Below, one piece after another: positions 8,713 to 17,835 of a stretch of DNA of 64,000 bases. Under the pieces are notes generated by a model. The model was not told the DNA's origin. It saw only the letters and a program-made list of their open reading frames with translations, and did not search any database. Within the stretch, counting starts at the first letter, position 1. Every line of letters begins with the position of its first letter. The stretch is taken from assembly GCA_934277645.1 (NCBI GenBank), contig CAKQUX010000002.1, positions 186,001 to 250,000 on the forward strand. Reading direction: 5' to 3'. Origin of the DNA: an uncultured Clostridia bacterium. GTDB lineage: Bacteria; Bacillota; Clostridia; Christensenellales; CAG-917. A program made the position numbers and the translations under genes.

Positions 8713-10557
8713 TCATTTGTTTTGGTTTAAGTAAACGATAAGCACTGCAATGTCGGCAGGTGAAACGCCCGAGATTCTGCCTGCTTGTCCCAAATTTTCG
8801 GGACGGATTTTGTTTAACTTTTGTCTTGCTTCTATTCTTAATCCGCCGATTTTGTCATAATCGATGTCTTTCGGCAGAATTTTTTCTTCAAGGCGTTTTT
8901 GCTCGCTTATCGCCTTTTCTTGCTTTTTGAGATAGCCGTCGTATTTTTTCTCAACGGCAAAGGCTTCTATGGCTTCGTCGCCGAATTCTGTGAGCAAGCC
9001 TAATTCTTTGAGCCATTTCGTTTCAAAATTCGGGCGTTTAAGCACGTCAAACAAAGTCGCTCCGCCCGTATGTTCTTCGCCGAGTCGCCTGAAAATCTCT
9101 TCGCGAGCTTCTTTCGGAAGCTGTTTATCTTTTATCTCTTCAAGGCGAGCCATTTCCGCTTTTTTCGCATTAAGCCTATCTATACGCTCTTTGCTTACAA
9201 GTCCGAAAGAATTTGCCTTTTCGGTAAGGCGCATATCTGCGTTATCCTGTCTCAAATAAATGCGGTGTTCGGCTCTTGCCGTCATCATTCTATACGGTTC
9301 GTTTGTGCCTTTCGTTACAAGATCGTCAATCAACACGCCGATATACGCTTCGTCGCGATGAAGAACAAGCGGATCTTTTTTGAGAACGTAAAGCGCCGCG
9401 TTTGCGCCGGCAACAAGTCCTTGCGCCGCCGCCTCTTCATAACCGCTGCTGCCGTTTATCTGTCCACCCGAATAAAGCCCGTCGATGCGTTTGATTTTTA
9501 GCGTATTGTCGAGTTCGAGCGGATTTATGCAGTCGTACTCGATTGCATAGGCATACTTTGCAAAACGGCAATGCTCCAATCCCTTTATAGTGCGATACAT
9601 TTTTTCCTGCACGTCGTGCGGAAGAGAACTGCTCATTCCCTGAATGTACATTTCATCGCTGTTTCTGCCTTCGGGTTCAACGAAAATCTGATGACGGTCC
9701 TTGTCTGCAAAACGCATAACCTTATCTTCGATAGAAGGGCAATATCTAGGGCCTATGCCTTTTATACTTCCGTTGTACAGCGGCGAACGATGAATGTTTT
9801 CCTTTATGATTTTATGGGTTTCTTCGTTCGTATAGGTGAGATAGCACGGCTCTACGTTGTCGATTTTTCCGTCGGTCATAAACGAAAAAGGCGCGACGTC
9901 TTCGCCGCTTTGAATTTCCATTTTGTCGAAATCGACGCTGTCGCGATATATTCTCGCAGGAGTTCCCGTTTTAAATCGTCTTATGTCTATGCCCAAATCG
10001 ACAAGGCTTTTAGTCAGTTCGTTTGCAGGCGGAAATCCGCTAGGTCCGGACGAAATACTGTACGAGCCGGTTATGATTTTTCCTTTTAAATAAACGCCGG
10101 TGCAAAGCACGACCGCTTTTGCGCCGAAAATCTCGTCGCCTATCAAAACGCCCGTAACTTTATTTCCGTCCGTTATTATGCGCTTTGCCTCGCCCTCCGA
10201 TATCGTAAGATTTTTTTCTTTTCCGAGTCTTTGCAACTCTTCGACCATATTTTTATGATATACGGCTTTATCTGCCTGTCCTCTCAACGAAAACACGGCG
10301 GGACCTTTTGCTCGATTAAGCATTTTTATTTGCAAAAGCGACTTGTCCGCCACTATGCCCATAACACCGCCGAGCGCGTCTACTTCTCGAACCAAATGAC
10401 CCTTTGCCGTTCCGCCGATTGCGGGATTGCACGGCATAAGCCCTATCGAGTCAAACGACAGGGTAAGCATCAGAGTATTAAGATTCAGCCTCGCGCTTGC
10501 CGCCGCCGCTTCTATTCCTGCGTGACCGCCGCCGATAACTATTACGTCAAAATCCAT
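8713..10557 (-). CDS. mnmG: tRNA uridine-5-carboxymethylaminomethyl modification enzyme MnmG (GidA)
   Basis: With MnmE it installs the (carboxymethyl)aminomethyl group on U34 of certain tRNAs. 614 aa. The FAD-binding motif GGGHAGIEAAAA is at the N-terminus. The signatures CNPAIGGTAKGHL, FRTGTPAR-like FKTGTPARI, YCPSIEDK and the C-terminal helical domain with ISGVSPADI follow. It starts 1 nt after the mnmE stop, so it is translationally close-coupled. It is the last gene of the rpmH-rnpA-yidD-yidC-jag-mnmE-mnmG operon. In many Firmicutes rsmG and parAB come next; here they lie about 19 kb away beyond gyrBA. Confidence 0.97.
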   Translation of the reverse strand: MDFDVIVIGGGHAGIEAAAASARLNLNTLMLTLSFDSIGLMPCNPAIGGTAKGHLVREVDALGGVMGIVADKSLLQIKMLNRAKGPAVFSLRGQADKAVYHKNMVEELQRLGKEKNLTISEGEAKRIITDGNKVTGVLIGDEIFGAKAVVLCTGVYLKGKIITGSYSISSGPSGFPPANELTKSLVDLGIDIRRFKTGTPARIYRDSVDFDKMEIQSGEDVAPFSFMTDGKIDNVEPCYLTYTNEETHKIIKENIHRSPLYNGSIKGIGPRYCPSIEDKVMRFADKDRHQIFVEPEGRNSDEMYIQGMSSSLPHDVQEKMYRTIKGLEHCRFAKYAYAIEYDCINPLELDNTLKIKRIDGLYSGGQINGSSGYEEAAAQGLVAGANAALYVLKKDPLVLHRDEAYIGVLIDDLVTKGTNEPYRMMTARAEHRIYLRQDNADMRLTEKANSFGLVSKERIDRLNAKKAEMARLEEIKDKQLPKEAREEIFRRLGEEHTGGATLFDVLKRPNFETKWLKELGLLTEFGDEAIEAFAVEKKYDGYLKKQEKAISEQKRLEEKILPKDIDYDKIGGLRIEARQKLNKIRPENLGQAGRISGVSPADIAVLIVYLNQNK

Positions 10558-10558
10558 T

Positions 10559-11863
10559 TTATTTTCCTACGCAAAAGTTTTTGAAAATTGCGTCTACTAC
10601 TTCTTCCGTTGCGCTTGTTCCCGTAATTTCTCCGAGACAATTAAGCGCGTCTTTTAAATCTATCAATATGCAATCGGTAGGCGCGGTAAGGTCAATAGCG
10701 TCTATCGCTTCTTTTGCTCTGAGCAGCGCGGACAAATGTCTTTTTGAAGTGATGATTTCGCCGCTTGCCGCGTCTCCTGCCTTTACGGCTTTTATTACGT
10801 CGCCAAGCAACACGTCTATTCCTTCGCCCGTCTTTGCGGAAATATAATAGTTTCCGTCCGCCTTCCCGAAACGCCTGCCCGTTTTGTCGCACTTGTTGTA
10901 AACGTTAAAAACCAAACCGCCGATTTCGCAGTTTGCGGCGTCGCCCGAGCTGTCGTCGATAACGTTGAAAACAACGTCCGCAGATTTCGCCGTCGCTTTG
11001 GATTTCTCGATTCCGACCTTTTCGACAACGTCGTCGCTTTCTCTTATACCTGCCGTGTCTATAAAGTTTATTTTTACGCCGTCGTATTCGGTTGCAACTT
11101 CTATCACGTCGCGAGTCGTGCCTGCAATATCCGTCACTATTGCCCTGTCTTTGCCGACAAGTCTATTAAGCAACGACGATTTTCCTACGTTCGTTTCGCC
11201 GATAAGTGCTACGTCTACTCCTTGCTTGATAATTCTTCCGGTGTTTGCCGTGTCGATGAGTTTTTTGAGCTTTTCTCCGACTTCGTTTTTGATTTTAGGG
11301 ATTTCGGGCAAAACCTCGTCTTCCGTCTCTTCGGGATAGTCGAGACTTGCTTCGAGTGCCGCAATAAGGTTTATAAGTTCTTTTTCGAGCGTCCCGACGT
11401 CCTTTGCAAGATAGCCTTGCATTTGTCTGAACCCTGCTCTTAATGCCGCCGCGCTGTCGGCGTTTATCATATCAATAACGCCCTCGGCATCCGACAATTT
11501 GAGTTTTCCGTTCAAAAAGGCGCGTTTTGTAAACTCGCCCCTTTCGGCAGGAACGGCGCCGTATTTTACGCACTCCGCCACAACTCCGTCAAGCAGTCTT
11601 ATTCCGCCGTGAAGCTGAAATTCGACGGTATCTTCGCCCGTAAACGATTTCGGGGCTTTGAAATAAACCATATATCCTTTATCTGAAAACTCTGAGCCTT
11701 TGAAATAACCGAAATACATATAATTCGGTTTAACCGTCGAAATAGAAAAAGACTCAGCCGTAAAGACCTTGTCGGCTATTGCCAACGAGTCATTTCCGCT
11801 AAGTCTGACTATGCCGATACCCCCCTTTCCGATAGGGGTAGAAATTGCGACTATCGTCTTCAT
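10559..11863 (-). CDS. mnmE: tRNA modification GTPase MnmE (TrmE)
   Basis: Partner of MnmG in tRNA U34 modification. 434 aa. The N-terminal tetrahydrofolate-binding domain starts ISTPIGKGGIGIVRLSG. The GTPase domain inserted in a helical domain shows G1 GETNVGKS, G2 TDIAGTTRD, G3 DTAGI and G4 NKCD. The C-terminal FCVGK matches the conserved CxGK with catalytic Cys. It is a little shorter than the usual 450-460 aa. The start is 6 nt after the jag stop. Confidence 0.97.
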   Translation of the reverse strand: MKTIVAISTPIGKGGIGIVRLSGNDSLAIADKVFTAESFSISTVKPNYMYFGYFKGSEFSDKGYMVYFKAPKSFTGEDTVEFQLHGGIRLLDGVVAECVKYGAVPAERGEFTKRAFLNGKLKLSDAEGVIDMINADSAAALRAGFRQMQGYLAKDVGTLEKELINLIAALEASLDYPEETEDEVLPEIPKIKNEVGEKLKKLIDTANTGRIIKQGVDVALIGETNVGKSSLLNRLVGKDRAIVTDIAGTTRDVIEVATEYDGVKINFIDTAGIRESDDVVEKVGIEKSKATAKSADVVFNVIDDSSGDAANCEIGGLVFNVYNKCDKTGRRFGKADGNYYISAKTGEGIDVLLGDVIKAVKAGDAASGEIITSKRHLSALLRAKEAIDAIDLTAPTDCILIDLKDALNCLGEITGTSATEEVVDAIFKNFCVGK

Positions 11864-11869
11864 AAAAGA

Positions 11870-12418
11870 TTAAAAACCTCTTTTGTATCCGAAGCTCTTA
11901 AATTTCGGCGCGCCCTTCTTTTGGAAGTCGCTTCCGCTCGGTTTGCTTTGTTGCACTCTTGCGCCCTTAGGAATGATAACGACGTGACGATTAGGTTCTT
12001 CGCCCTCGCTCGTTGTCGTAGCTTTTGCGCTGTCTTGAAGCGCAGAGTGAATAATGCGTCTTTCAAAAGGGTTCATAGGCTCTAAAGCGACTTTTCTGCC
12101 CGTACGATATGCCTTTTCGGCAAGACGATTGGCAAGCGTAATGAGTGTAAGCTCTCTTTTTTCGCGATAGTTACCCGTGTTTACTACGACCTTTTTGAAT
12201 TGCTTGCCTTGATTGAGCATAGTAAGAGTGAGATATTGAATTGCGTCAAGAGTTTCGCCTCTGTAACCGATGACGTGCGAAGCGTCTTCGCCTTCGATGT
12301 CGACGTAAATAACGCCGTCGACTTCGGTAACGATAGCTTCAGCCTTAATGTTCATTTTTTGAAGTAATTCCGATACGAACTTGTCGGCAAGTTCGACGGG
12401 TGTTGATTTCGTTGTCAT
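11870..12418 (-). CDS. jag: Short Jag/KhpB-type RNA-binding protein (KH and R3H domains, no Jag_N)
   Basis: RNA-binding protein that in Firmicutes is encoded after yidC. 182 aa. A KH domain has the GYRGETLDAIQYL loop (about 55-67) and an R3H domain contains PMNPFERRIIHSAL (about 110-125). A basic glycine-rich tail ends in FKSFGYKRGF. The usual N-terminal Jag_N domain is absent: only about 45 residues precede the KH domain, and the upstream gap to yidC has no room for it. The role in cell-wall and division-gene regulation known for KhpB is inferred from family membership. Confidence 0.9.
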   Translation of the reverse strand: MTTKSTPVELADKFVSELLQKMNIKAEAIVTEVDGVIYVDIEGEDASHVIGYRGETLDAIQYLTLTMLNQGKQFKKVVVNTGNYREKRELTLITLANRLAEKAYRTGRKVALEPMNPFERRIIHSALQDSAKATTTSEGEEPNRHVVIIPKGARVQQSKPSGSDFQKKGAPKFKSFGYKRGF

Positions 12419-12469
12419 TTATATCCGCCTTCTGCCCTTGAAAACCAAAGGCACTAAACTAAAATTCGA

Positions 12470-13726
12470 TTATCGTCTTATTCCGAGCTTGCGTTCTTTG
12501 TTTTTGTCCGCTACTTTGGCAAACAAATTGAACAAAAGCTGGAAGAGAATTGAATACAAGGTCGACGTAAAGATGTAAATCGTAAACGCCGCCGAATAAA
12601 GGAGCGCGAACACACCCATCATAACAGGCATAATCCATTGCATCATTTTTGACGACGCTTGTCCCGCCTGCGCCTTAGGTTGTTTGCCTTGCGCCTTTTG
12701 CATCATAAGTTGAGACAAAATGTTAAGTCCGATTGAAAGAAGAGGGAAAATCAAAAGTCCGTTCCACTTTCCGTCCTTTCCGTAACCGCCCGTGCCGAGA
12801 ACTTTGCCCATAACGGTTTCGTATTCGGTGACCATAACGCCTTCGATTTTCGCGCCGCTCATTCCCGATTGTCCCGAGAACGTCGTATAGTCAGGGACTG
12901 CATACACCCAGCTGTCTTGCGAGAAGATGTTCCAAATCCAAAGGAATTTCGGTCTTTTATAATTTTTGAGAACAGCCGATTGAGCAAGGTCTTTCGCTTT
13001 TGCTTCCGAACGAGCGTCGCAACCTTCGATTGCGATTTTTTGCTCTGCCGTCAACTCGGTAGGATTGATTTTTATGCTCTTTATCGTGTCGCCGTCACGT
13101 TCGATAACGAGAACGCTTGCGATTTGTTCGTCGGTTAAGCCGAGCGTTTTAAGCTCCGCTTCCATTGCCGTCGCATATTCGTTGTCGTGTTCTGCGTAAT
13201 AAGTGTTTCTTGCCGATTGATAAACAAGAGCGTTTTCATAGGAAACCATTTGTCTGAATCCGGCAAAAACTATGAAGAAAACGACGAGCGTGATTATAGT
13301 AGGAATACAAGCGCCCAAAGTCGAATACTTTTCACGCTTATACATCGCCATTTGTTCTTGTTGATAGCGTTGCTTGTCATCGCCGCATTTTTCAGCCAAA
13401 GCGTCGAGTTGCGGTTTTAAACGCTCCATTATTTTTGCGTTTTTACGCATAATGTGTTTTTGCCAGAAATCAAACGGCGTAGTGATAAGTTTTAAGATAA
13501 CGGTAAACACAACGACCGTCCAACCGAAATCGCCGATGCCGTTGTTCAAAATAATCAAAAATTTGGCAATGAAATGCGTCGGCTCTCCGACCGATTTCTG
13601 ATTTGCCATATTGATTGCGTCGCCGTTTGGATTGCACGCCGTTAAAATAAAAAGCGAGCAAAGCACCAATATTGCGACGAGATAAACCTTTAATCTTTTC
13701 TTTCGCTCCACGTTTAAATGAGCCAT
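12470..13726 (-). CDS. yidC: Membrane protein insertase YidC/Oxa1 family, lipoprotein form
   Basis: Inserts and folds membrane proteins with or without the Sec channel. 418 aa. The N-terminus is basic, then has a hydrophobic segment with lipobox LTAC (Cys about 31), as in Firmicutes SpoIIIJ/YqjG. The first Oxa1 membrane segment is around GDFGWTVVVFTVILKLITTPFDFWQ, and further segments are near 130-155 and the C-terminal third. A long hydrophilic insert (about 160-275) after the second membrane segment is larger than in B. subtilis proteins. The start overlaps the end of yidD by 13 nt. Confidence 0.95.
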   Translation of the reverse strand: MAHLNVERKKRLKVYLVAILVLCSLFILTACNPNGDAINMANQKSVGEPTHFIAKFLIILNNGIGDFGWTVVVFTVILKLITTPFDFWQKHIMRKNAKIMERLKPQLDALAEKCGDDKQRYQQEQMAMYKREKYSTLGACIPTIITLVVFFIVFAGFRQMVSYENALVYQSARNTYYAEHDNEYATAMEAELKTLGLTDEQIASVLVIERDGDTIKSIKINPTELTAEQKIAIEGCDARSEAKAKDLAQSAVLKNYKRPKFLWIWNIFSQDSWVYAVPDYTTFSGQSGMSGAKIEGVMVTEYETVMGKVLGTGGYGKDGKWNGLLIFPLLSIGLNILSQLMMQKAQGKQPKAQAGQASSKMMQWIMPVMMGVFALLYSAAFTIYIFTSTLYSILFQLLFNLFAKVADKNKERKLGIRR

Positions 13727-13956
13727 TTACATTTTCCTCGATAATTTTCGGGAACAGGGTCAAACCCGCCACGACTGAAAGGATTGCATCTTAAAAGCCT
13801 TCCCGTCCCCATCGCTATGCCTTTTAGCGTTCCGTGCTTGCTTATTGCATCGTACATATACATAGAGCAAGTCGGAGTATACAAACATTGCGTTCCTGTG
13901 ATAGGCGAAATAAACAGTTTATAAAGTTTAAGCAAGAAAAAACAAATGTATTTCAT
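13714..13956 (-). CDS. yidD: Membrane protein insertion efficiency factor YidD
   Basis: Small helper protein encoded between rnpA and yidC. With the start at MKYICFFLLKLYK the protein is 80 aa, with the conserved FISPITGTQCLYTPTCSMY and RLLRCNPFSRGGFDPVP blocks, including three Cys. The start is chosen because its ATG overlaps the rnpA stop (ATGA at 13956-13953), which suggests coupled translation. A longer frame upstream reads into rnpA in another phase and is not used. Confidence 0.95.
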   Translation of the reverse strand: MKYICFFLLKLYKLFISPITGTQCLYTPTCSMYMYDAISKHGTLKGIAMGTGRLLRCNPFSRGGFDPVPENYRGKCKWLI

Positions 13957-14294
13957 TCTTCGTTTATGATGAGTCCGGCTTTGCCTAAAGTCGTCAATAA
14001 CTCGTCGCCGACTTCTTTGCAACTCATTTTCGCCATTCCTTCTCTCGGAATCAAAACATAGGTGTACCCTTTGTCTATTACGGCGAGATTAAGGCGAAAA
14101 TTCTCTCTTAAATATCTTTTAATTCTGTTTCTTGTGACGCTGTTGCCTACGTGCTTACTGACCGACAAACCGACTTTTAAACCTCTTTGTGATTTAACGT
14201 ATCTTACGATAAGACATCTGCCCTTTAAAAACGCCCCTTTTTTGTAGACGTAGCGGAAAGCTCCGTTCGATTTAAGTCGATACTTTTTTTGCAT
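13953..14294 (-). CDS. rnpA: Ribonuclease P protein component
   Basis: Protein subunit of RNase P, which trims tRNA 5' ends. 113 aa. The N-terminal YRLKSNGAFRYVYKKG and the conserved RNR-type signature GNSVTRNRIKRYLRE are clear, and the protein is strongly basic. It starts 2 nt after rpmH ends, the usual order. The RNA subunit (rnpB) was not seen in this window. Confidence 0.97.
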   Translation of the reverse strand: MQKKYRLKSNGAFRYVYKKGAFLKGRCLIVRYVKSQRGLKVGLSVSKHVGNSVTRNRIKRYLRENFRLNLAVIDKGYTYVLIPREGMAKMSCKEVGDELLTTLGKAGLIINEE

Positions 14295-14296
14295 TA

Positions 14297-14431
14297 TTAC
14301 GCCGTAAGTTTAGCTCTGCCTCTTGCTCTTCTTCTTGCCAAAACGTTTCTTCCGTTTTTGGTGCTCATTCTTTCTCTGAATCCGTGAACCTTTTTAGCTT
14401 GACGCTTTTTAGGTTGAAAAGTTTGTTTCAT
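14297..14431 (-). CDS. rpmH: 50S ribosomal protein L34
   Basis: 44-aa ribosomal protein of the large subunit. The minus strand reads MKQTFQPKKRQAKKVHGF, then the conserved MSTKNGRNVLARRRARGR and ends KLTA. SD GGAGGA lies 7 nt before the ATG. It is the first gene of the operon running to mnmG. In most Firmicutes dnaA lies next to rpmH, divergently; here argS takes that place. Confidence 0.97.
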   Translation of the reverse strand: MKQTFQPKKRQAKKVHGFRERMSTKNGRNVLARRRARGRAKLTA

Positions 14432-14475
14432 TTATTGTTCCTCCAAAGGATTATTTTTTATAATATCGCTTGCCT

Positions 14476-14504
14476 ATTATATAGGAAAAGAAAAACATAG
14501 TCAA
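14476..14504 (-). promoter_or_regulatory. Promoter of the rpmH operon
   Basis: Minus strand TTGACT (14504-14499), 17-bp spacer, TATAAT (14481-14476), about 45 nt upstream of rpmH and just past the argS stop. This is one of the best promoters in the window. Confidence 0.85.
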
Positions 14505-14509
14505 GCGTT

Positions 14510-16192
14510 TTACATTGCATCGGGCGCGTCGATGCCAAGTAGCGACAGCCCCGTCTTTATTACGTTTTTAACCGCCTTAGTGAGCAAAAGCCTCGTTTCT
14601 TTGACTCCGCTTTCGGCTGTGGCGATTTTGTGAGCGATATAAAATCTGTTAAATTTGCCTGCAAGGTCGACTATATGACGAGTTACGACCGACGGTTCTC
14701 TCGTTTGCGCCGCTCTTTTTACTGCGTCCGCAAAACCGATTATGCTCTTTGCGACGGCAACGCCTTCTTCGTTTGCTATCGCGTCGAGATTGATTTTCGT
14801 CATATCGATTTCGCCGCCCTTTTTCAAAACCGAACAGCATCTTGCGTGCGTGTATTGAACGTAAGGCGCGGTCTCTCCGTCAAAGTTAAGCACCTTGTCG
14901 AACGAGAAAGTTATATCCTTAATGCGGCTGTTCCAAAGCGCAGAGAACACAACCGCTCCTACGCCGACGCTCTCCGCCGTTTTGTCCACGTCGATTCCGT
15001 CCGTGCGTTTTTCTTCGATTATGCTCTTCGCCTTTTCGACCGCTCTGTCGAGAACGTCGGAAAGCCAAACTACTCTTCCGAGTCTTGTTTTCATTGCGCC
15101 GTCTTCAAGAGATACCATTCCGAACGCAACGTGTTCCATATCTTTCGCCTTTTCAAATCCCATAAGTTCGAGAACTTTGAAAAGCTGTTTGAAATGCAGA
15201 TTTTGTTGATAGGCAACGACGTAAAGGCACTTATAAAAATCGTACGTCTTTGCTCTGTAATAGGCGGCGGCAATATCTCTTGTCGCATACAACGTTGCGC
15301 CGTCGCCCTTTACCAAAAGGCAAGGCGGCATATCGTATTCGTCGAGATTTACGACCTGCGCCCCGTCGCTATACGTAAGCAATCCCTTTTCTTTCAATAT
15401 GTCAAGGCAAGGTTGCATTTTATCGTTGTAAAAGCTCTCGCCGTTGTAGCTGTCGAATTTGATTTTAAGACGGTCGTAAATTTTTGAAACTTCAGACAGC
15501 GTCACTTCTTTGAACCATAAGAACAAATCGGTTGCTTCCTTATCGCCGTCTTCGATTTTTTTGAACCACGCTCTTGCCTCGTTGTCGAGTTCGGGTTTTT
15601 CTTCCGCTTCCTTATGAAATTTGACGTAAAGTCTGTTAAGCTCGAAAACGCCGCCCTTATCGACTTCTTCCTTGTTGCCCCAAAGTTTGTAGGCGACAAT
15701 CATTTTTCCAAATTGCGTTCCCCAATCTCCCAAGTGATTTATGCCGACGACATTGTAACCTAAGTGCTTGAAAATTCTATAAAGCGCACCGCCGATAACC
15801 GTTGTCGAGAGATGACCGATATGAAACGGTTTTGCGATGTTGACGGAGCTGTAATCGATGCAAATCGTTTTGCCCTCGCCCTCGTCGCTTGTGCCGACTT
15901 CCTCGACGTTTGCCGTTTCGATTGCCTTTGACAAAAAGGCGTTTTCGTTTACCTTGAAATTGAGATAGCCCGACACGGCGTTTACTTCCTTAACACAGTC
16001 AAGACCCGAAAAACTACCTTTGAGTTCCTCGGCAATAGCCACAGGTGATTTTCTCATAATTTTGGCAAACTTAAAACACGGAAGAGCGATGTCTCCCATA
16101 GCGACGTCTTTCGGCGTTTCGAACATGGTTTCGATTTCTTCTGCCTTAACGCCGTCGATTTTTATAGCATTTGCAATTTCTTTTTCAAACAT
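14510..16192 (-). CDS. argS: Arginyl-tRNA synthetase
   Basis: Class I synthetase charging tRNA-Arg. 560 aa. An N-terminal Arg-specific additional domain (about 1-110) is followed by the HIGH motif in KPFHIGHLSTT (about 118-128). MKTRLGRVVWL is in the place of the KMSK-type loop, which is often degenerate in ArgRS. The C-terminal DALR anticodon domain ends in the usual LGIDAPDAM. The Sel1 gene upstream ends 2 nt before this start region, so they are probably co-transcribed. The rpmH promoter sits just beyond the stop. Confidence 0.97.
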   Translation of the reverse strand: MFEKEIANAIKIDGVKAEEIETMFETPKDVAMGDIALPCFKFAKIMRKSPVAIAEELKGSFSGLDCVKEVNAVSGYLNFKVNENAFLSKAIETANVEEVGTSDEGEGKTICIDYSSVNIAKPFHIGHLSTTVIGGALYRIFKHLGYNVVGINHLGDWGTQFGKMIVAYKLWGNKEEVDKGGVFELNRLYVKFHKEAEEKPELDNEARAWFKKIEDGDKEATDLFLWFKEVTLSEVSKIYDRLKIKFDSYNGESFYNDKMQPCLDILKEKGLLTYSDGAQVVNLDEYDMPPCLLVKGDGATLYATRDIAAAYYRAKTYDFYKCLYVVAYQQNLHFKQLFKVLELMGFEKAKDMEHVAFGMVSLEDGAMKTRLGRVVWLSDVLDRAVEKAKSIIEEKRTDGIDVDKTAESVGVGAVVFSALWNSRIKDITFSFDKVLNFDGETAPYVQYTHARCCSVLKKGGEIDMTKINLDAIANEEGVAVAKSIIGFADAVKRAAQTREPSVVTRHIVDLAGKFNRFYIAHKIATAESGVKETRLLLTKAVKNVIKTGLSLLGIDAPDAM

Positions 16193-16194
16193 AT

Positions 16195-16617
16195 TTATCC
16201 CATCTTTTTAATTTCCGAAATCAGTTTTTCGGCGAACTTGTCGCCGCTTTTCGCCGCTTTCGTCAAATATTCTTTTGCTTTTTCCAAGTTGCGCTCAACG
16301 CCTTTTCCGTCAACGTAACTTACTCCGACGTAAATTTGCGCCTCCACGTCGCCGCTCTCCGCCGCCTTGAAAAAAAATTCCATTGCCGCTTCGGGGTTTT
16401 GCGCAGTTCCGTTTCCGTGCATATAGCAAAGTCCGACTTCGCGATACGCTTTTTCGTTGCCGCCGTCCGCCGCCGCTTTAAGCCACTTGAAAGCAAGGTC
16501 GTCGTTTGGCTCTACGCTTTTGCCGTGACGATAAGCCTTGCCGAGTTCCAGCATAGCCTCGACGTCGCCGCTCTCCGCCGCTTCTTTTAAAAGGGTGGAG
16601 CTTTTAAACTTGTTCAT
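16195..16617 (-). CDS. Sel1-like repeat protein
   Basis: 140 aa, with no signal peptide, so probably cytosolic. Three to four Sel1-type helical repeats of about 36 residues are visible, of the form AxLxLGxxYxxGxxVxxNxxxAxxxxxxAAxxGd (for example EAMLELGKAYRHGKSV and EAQIYVGVSYVDGKGV). Sel1 repeats are protein-interaction modules; the partner is unknown. It ends 2 nt before argS starts, so it shares a transcript with argS. That linkage is probably positional rather than functional. Confidence 0.88.
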   Translation of the reverse strand: MNKFKSSTLLKEAAESGDVEAMLELGKAYRHGKSVEPNDDLAFKWLKAAADGGNEKAYREVGLCYMHGNGTAQNPEAAMEFFFKAAESGDVEAQIYVGVSYVDGKGVERNLEKAKEYLTKAAKSGDKFAEKLISEIKKMG

Positions 16618-16654
16618 TTTTATATATACCTCGAAAATTTAATACGAACTTAAA

Positions 16655-17740
16655 TTAAACGTTAAAGCGGAACGTAACCACGTCGTTGTCTTGCATAACG
16701 TAGTCTTTGCCTTCCGACCTGATTTTTCCCTTTTCTTTCGCTCCGACGTAGCCTTTGCAATCGAGCAACGTTTGATAGTCTACGACTTCCGCGCGAATGA
16801 AACCGCGTTCGAAATCGCTGTGTATCTTGCCTGCCGCTTGCGGAGCTTTCGTTCCTTTGACGATTGTCCAAGCTCTCGTTTCTTTTTCGCCTGCCGTAAG
16901 ATAGCTTATTAAATTTAAAAGTTTATAGCAAGCCGTAACGAGCTTGTCAAGTCCCGATTTTTCTATGCCCAATTCTTCAAAGAAAACGGCTTTATCTTCG
17001 TCAGACATATCTGCCATATCTTCTTCGAGTTTTGCCGACAAAACTATAACTTCGCTACCTTCGCTTTTTGCAAATTCCTTTACCTTTTTGACGTAATCGT
17101 TTTCGGTTGCGACCTCGTCTTCACTGACGTTTGCCGCATAAATAACCGGCTTTGACGTCAAAAGGAACATCGTTTTCAAAATTTCCTTTTCGTCTTCCGT
17201 TGCAGGGTAATTTCTTGCAGGCTTGCCGCTTTCCAAAAATGCGGTAAGCTTTTCGAGAAAGTCGATTTCTTCCTGATACTTTCTGTCCGCTTTAAGACCG
17301 ATTCTTGCTTTTTGCAATCTTCTGTCAATCATTTCCATATCGGAAAAAATAAGCTCGTAGTTTATGGTTTCGATGTCTCTTAACGGGTCCACGCTTCCGT
17401 CGACGTGCGTAATGTTTTCGTCGTCGAAGCAACGCACCGTATGAACGATTGCGTCACATTCGCGAATGTGCGACAAAAATTTGTTTCCGAGCCCTTCGCC
17501 TTTTGACGCGCCTTTTACAAGTCCGGCTATATCGACGAATTCAAGAGTCGTCGGCGTTATTTTTTTGCTGTTGAAAAGCTCGCCGAGCTTTGTCAGCCTT
17601 TCGTCGGGAACGGCTACGACTCCGACGTTTGGTTCTATCGTACAAAACGGATAATTCGCCGCTTGCGCGCCTGCTTTTGTGATTGCGTTAAACAAAGTGC
17701 TTTTGCCTACGTTCGGCAATCCGACTACGCCTAATTTCAT
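16655..17740 (-). CDS. ychF: Redox-regulated/ribosome-associated ATPase YchF (OLA1 family)
   Basis: P-loop NTPase of the Obg-related YchF/OLA1 group, cytosolic and ribosome-associated. 361 aa, the family's normal length. G1 GLPNVGKS is at the very N-terminus, then the DIAGLVKGASKGEGLGN switch region. NVSE stands in place of the NKxD of G4, as is typical for ATP-preferring YchF. A C-terminal TGS domain is present. The start MKLGVVGLPN at 17740 is preferred over an upstream in-frame ATG because of SD GAGG just before it and family length. Confidence 0.96.
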   Translation of the reverse strand: MKLGVVGLPNVGKSTLFNAITKAGAQAANYPFCTIEPNVGVVAVPDERLTKLGELFNSKKITPTTLEFVDIAGLVKGASKGEGLGNKFLSHIRECDAIVHTVRCFDDENITHVDGSVDPLRDIETINYELIFSDMEMIDRRLQKARIGLKADRKYQEEIDFLEKLTAFLESGKPARNYPATEDEKEILKTMFLLTSKPVIYAANVSEDEVATENDYVKKVKEFAKSEGSEVIVLSAKLEEDMADMSDEDKAVFFEELGIEKSGLDKLVTACYKLLNLISYLTAGEKETRAWTIVKGTKAPQAAGKIHSDFERGFIRAEVVDYQTLLDCKGYVGAKEKGKIRSEGKDYVMQDNDVVTFRFNV

Positions 17741-17779
17741 ATCTACCTCAAAGATTATATAATCGTAAAAAATTCTTAT

Positions 17780-17808
17780 TTGAAAATTTCCGCATAGGAT
17801 ATTATAAA
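17780..17808 (+). promoter_or_regulatory. Promoter of uppP
   Basis: TTGAAA, 17-bp spacer, TATAAA (17803-17808), 28 nt before the uppP ATG, in the divergent ychF-uppP gap. Confidence 0.65.
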
Positions 17809-17835
17809 CGATTAAAGGAATTAAGTAAAACAAAA

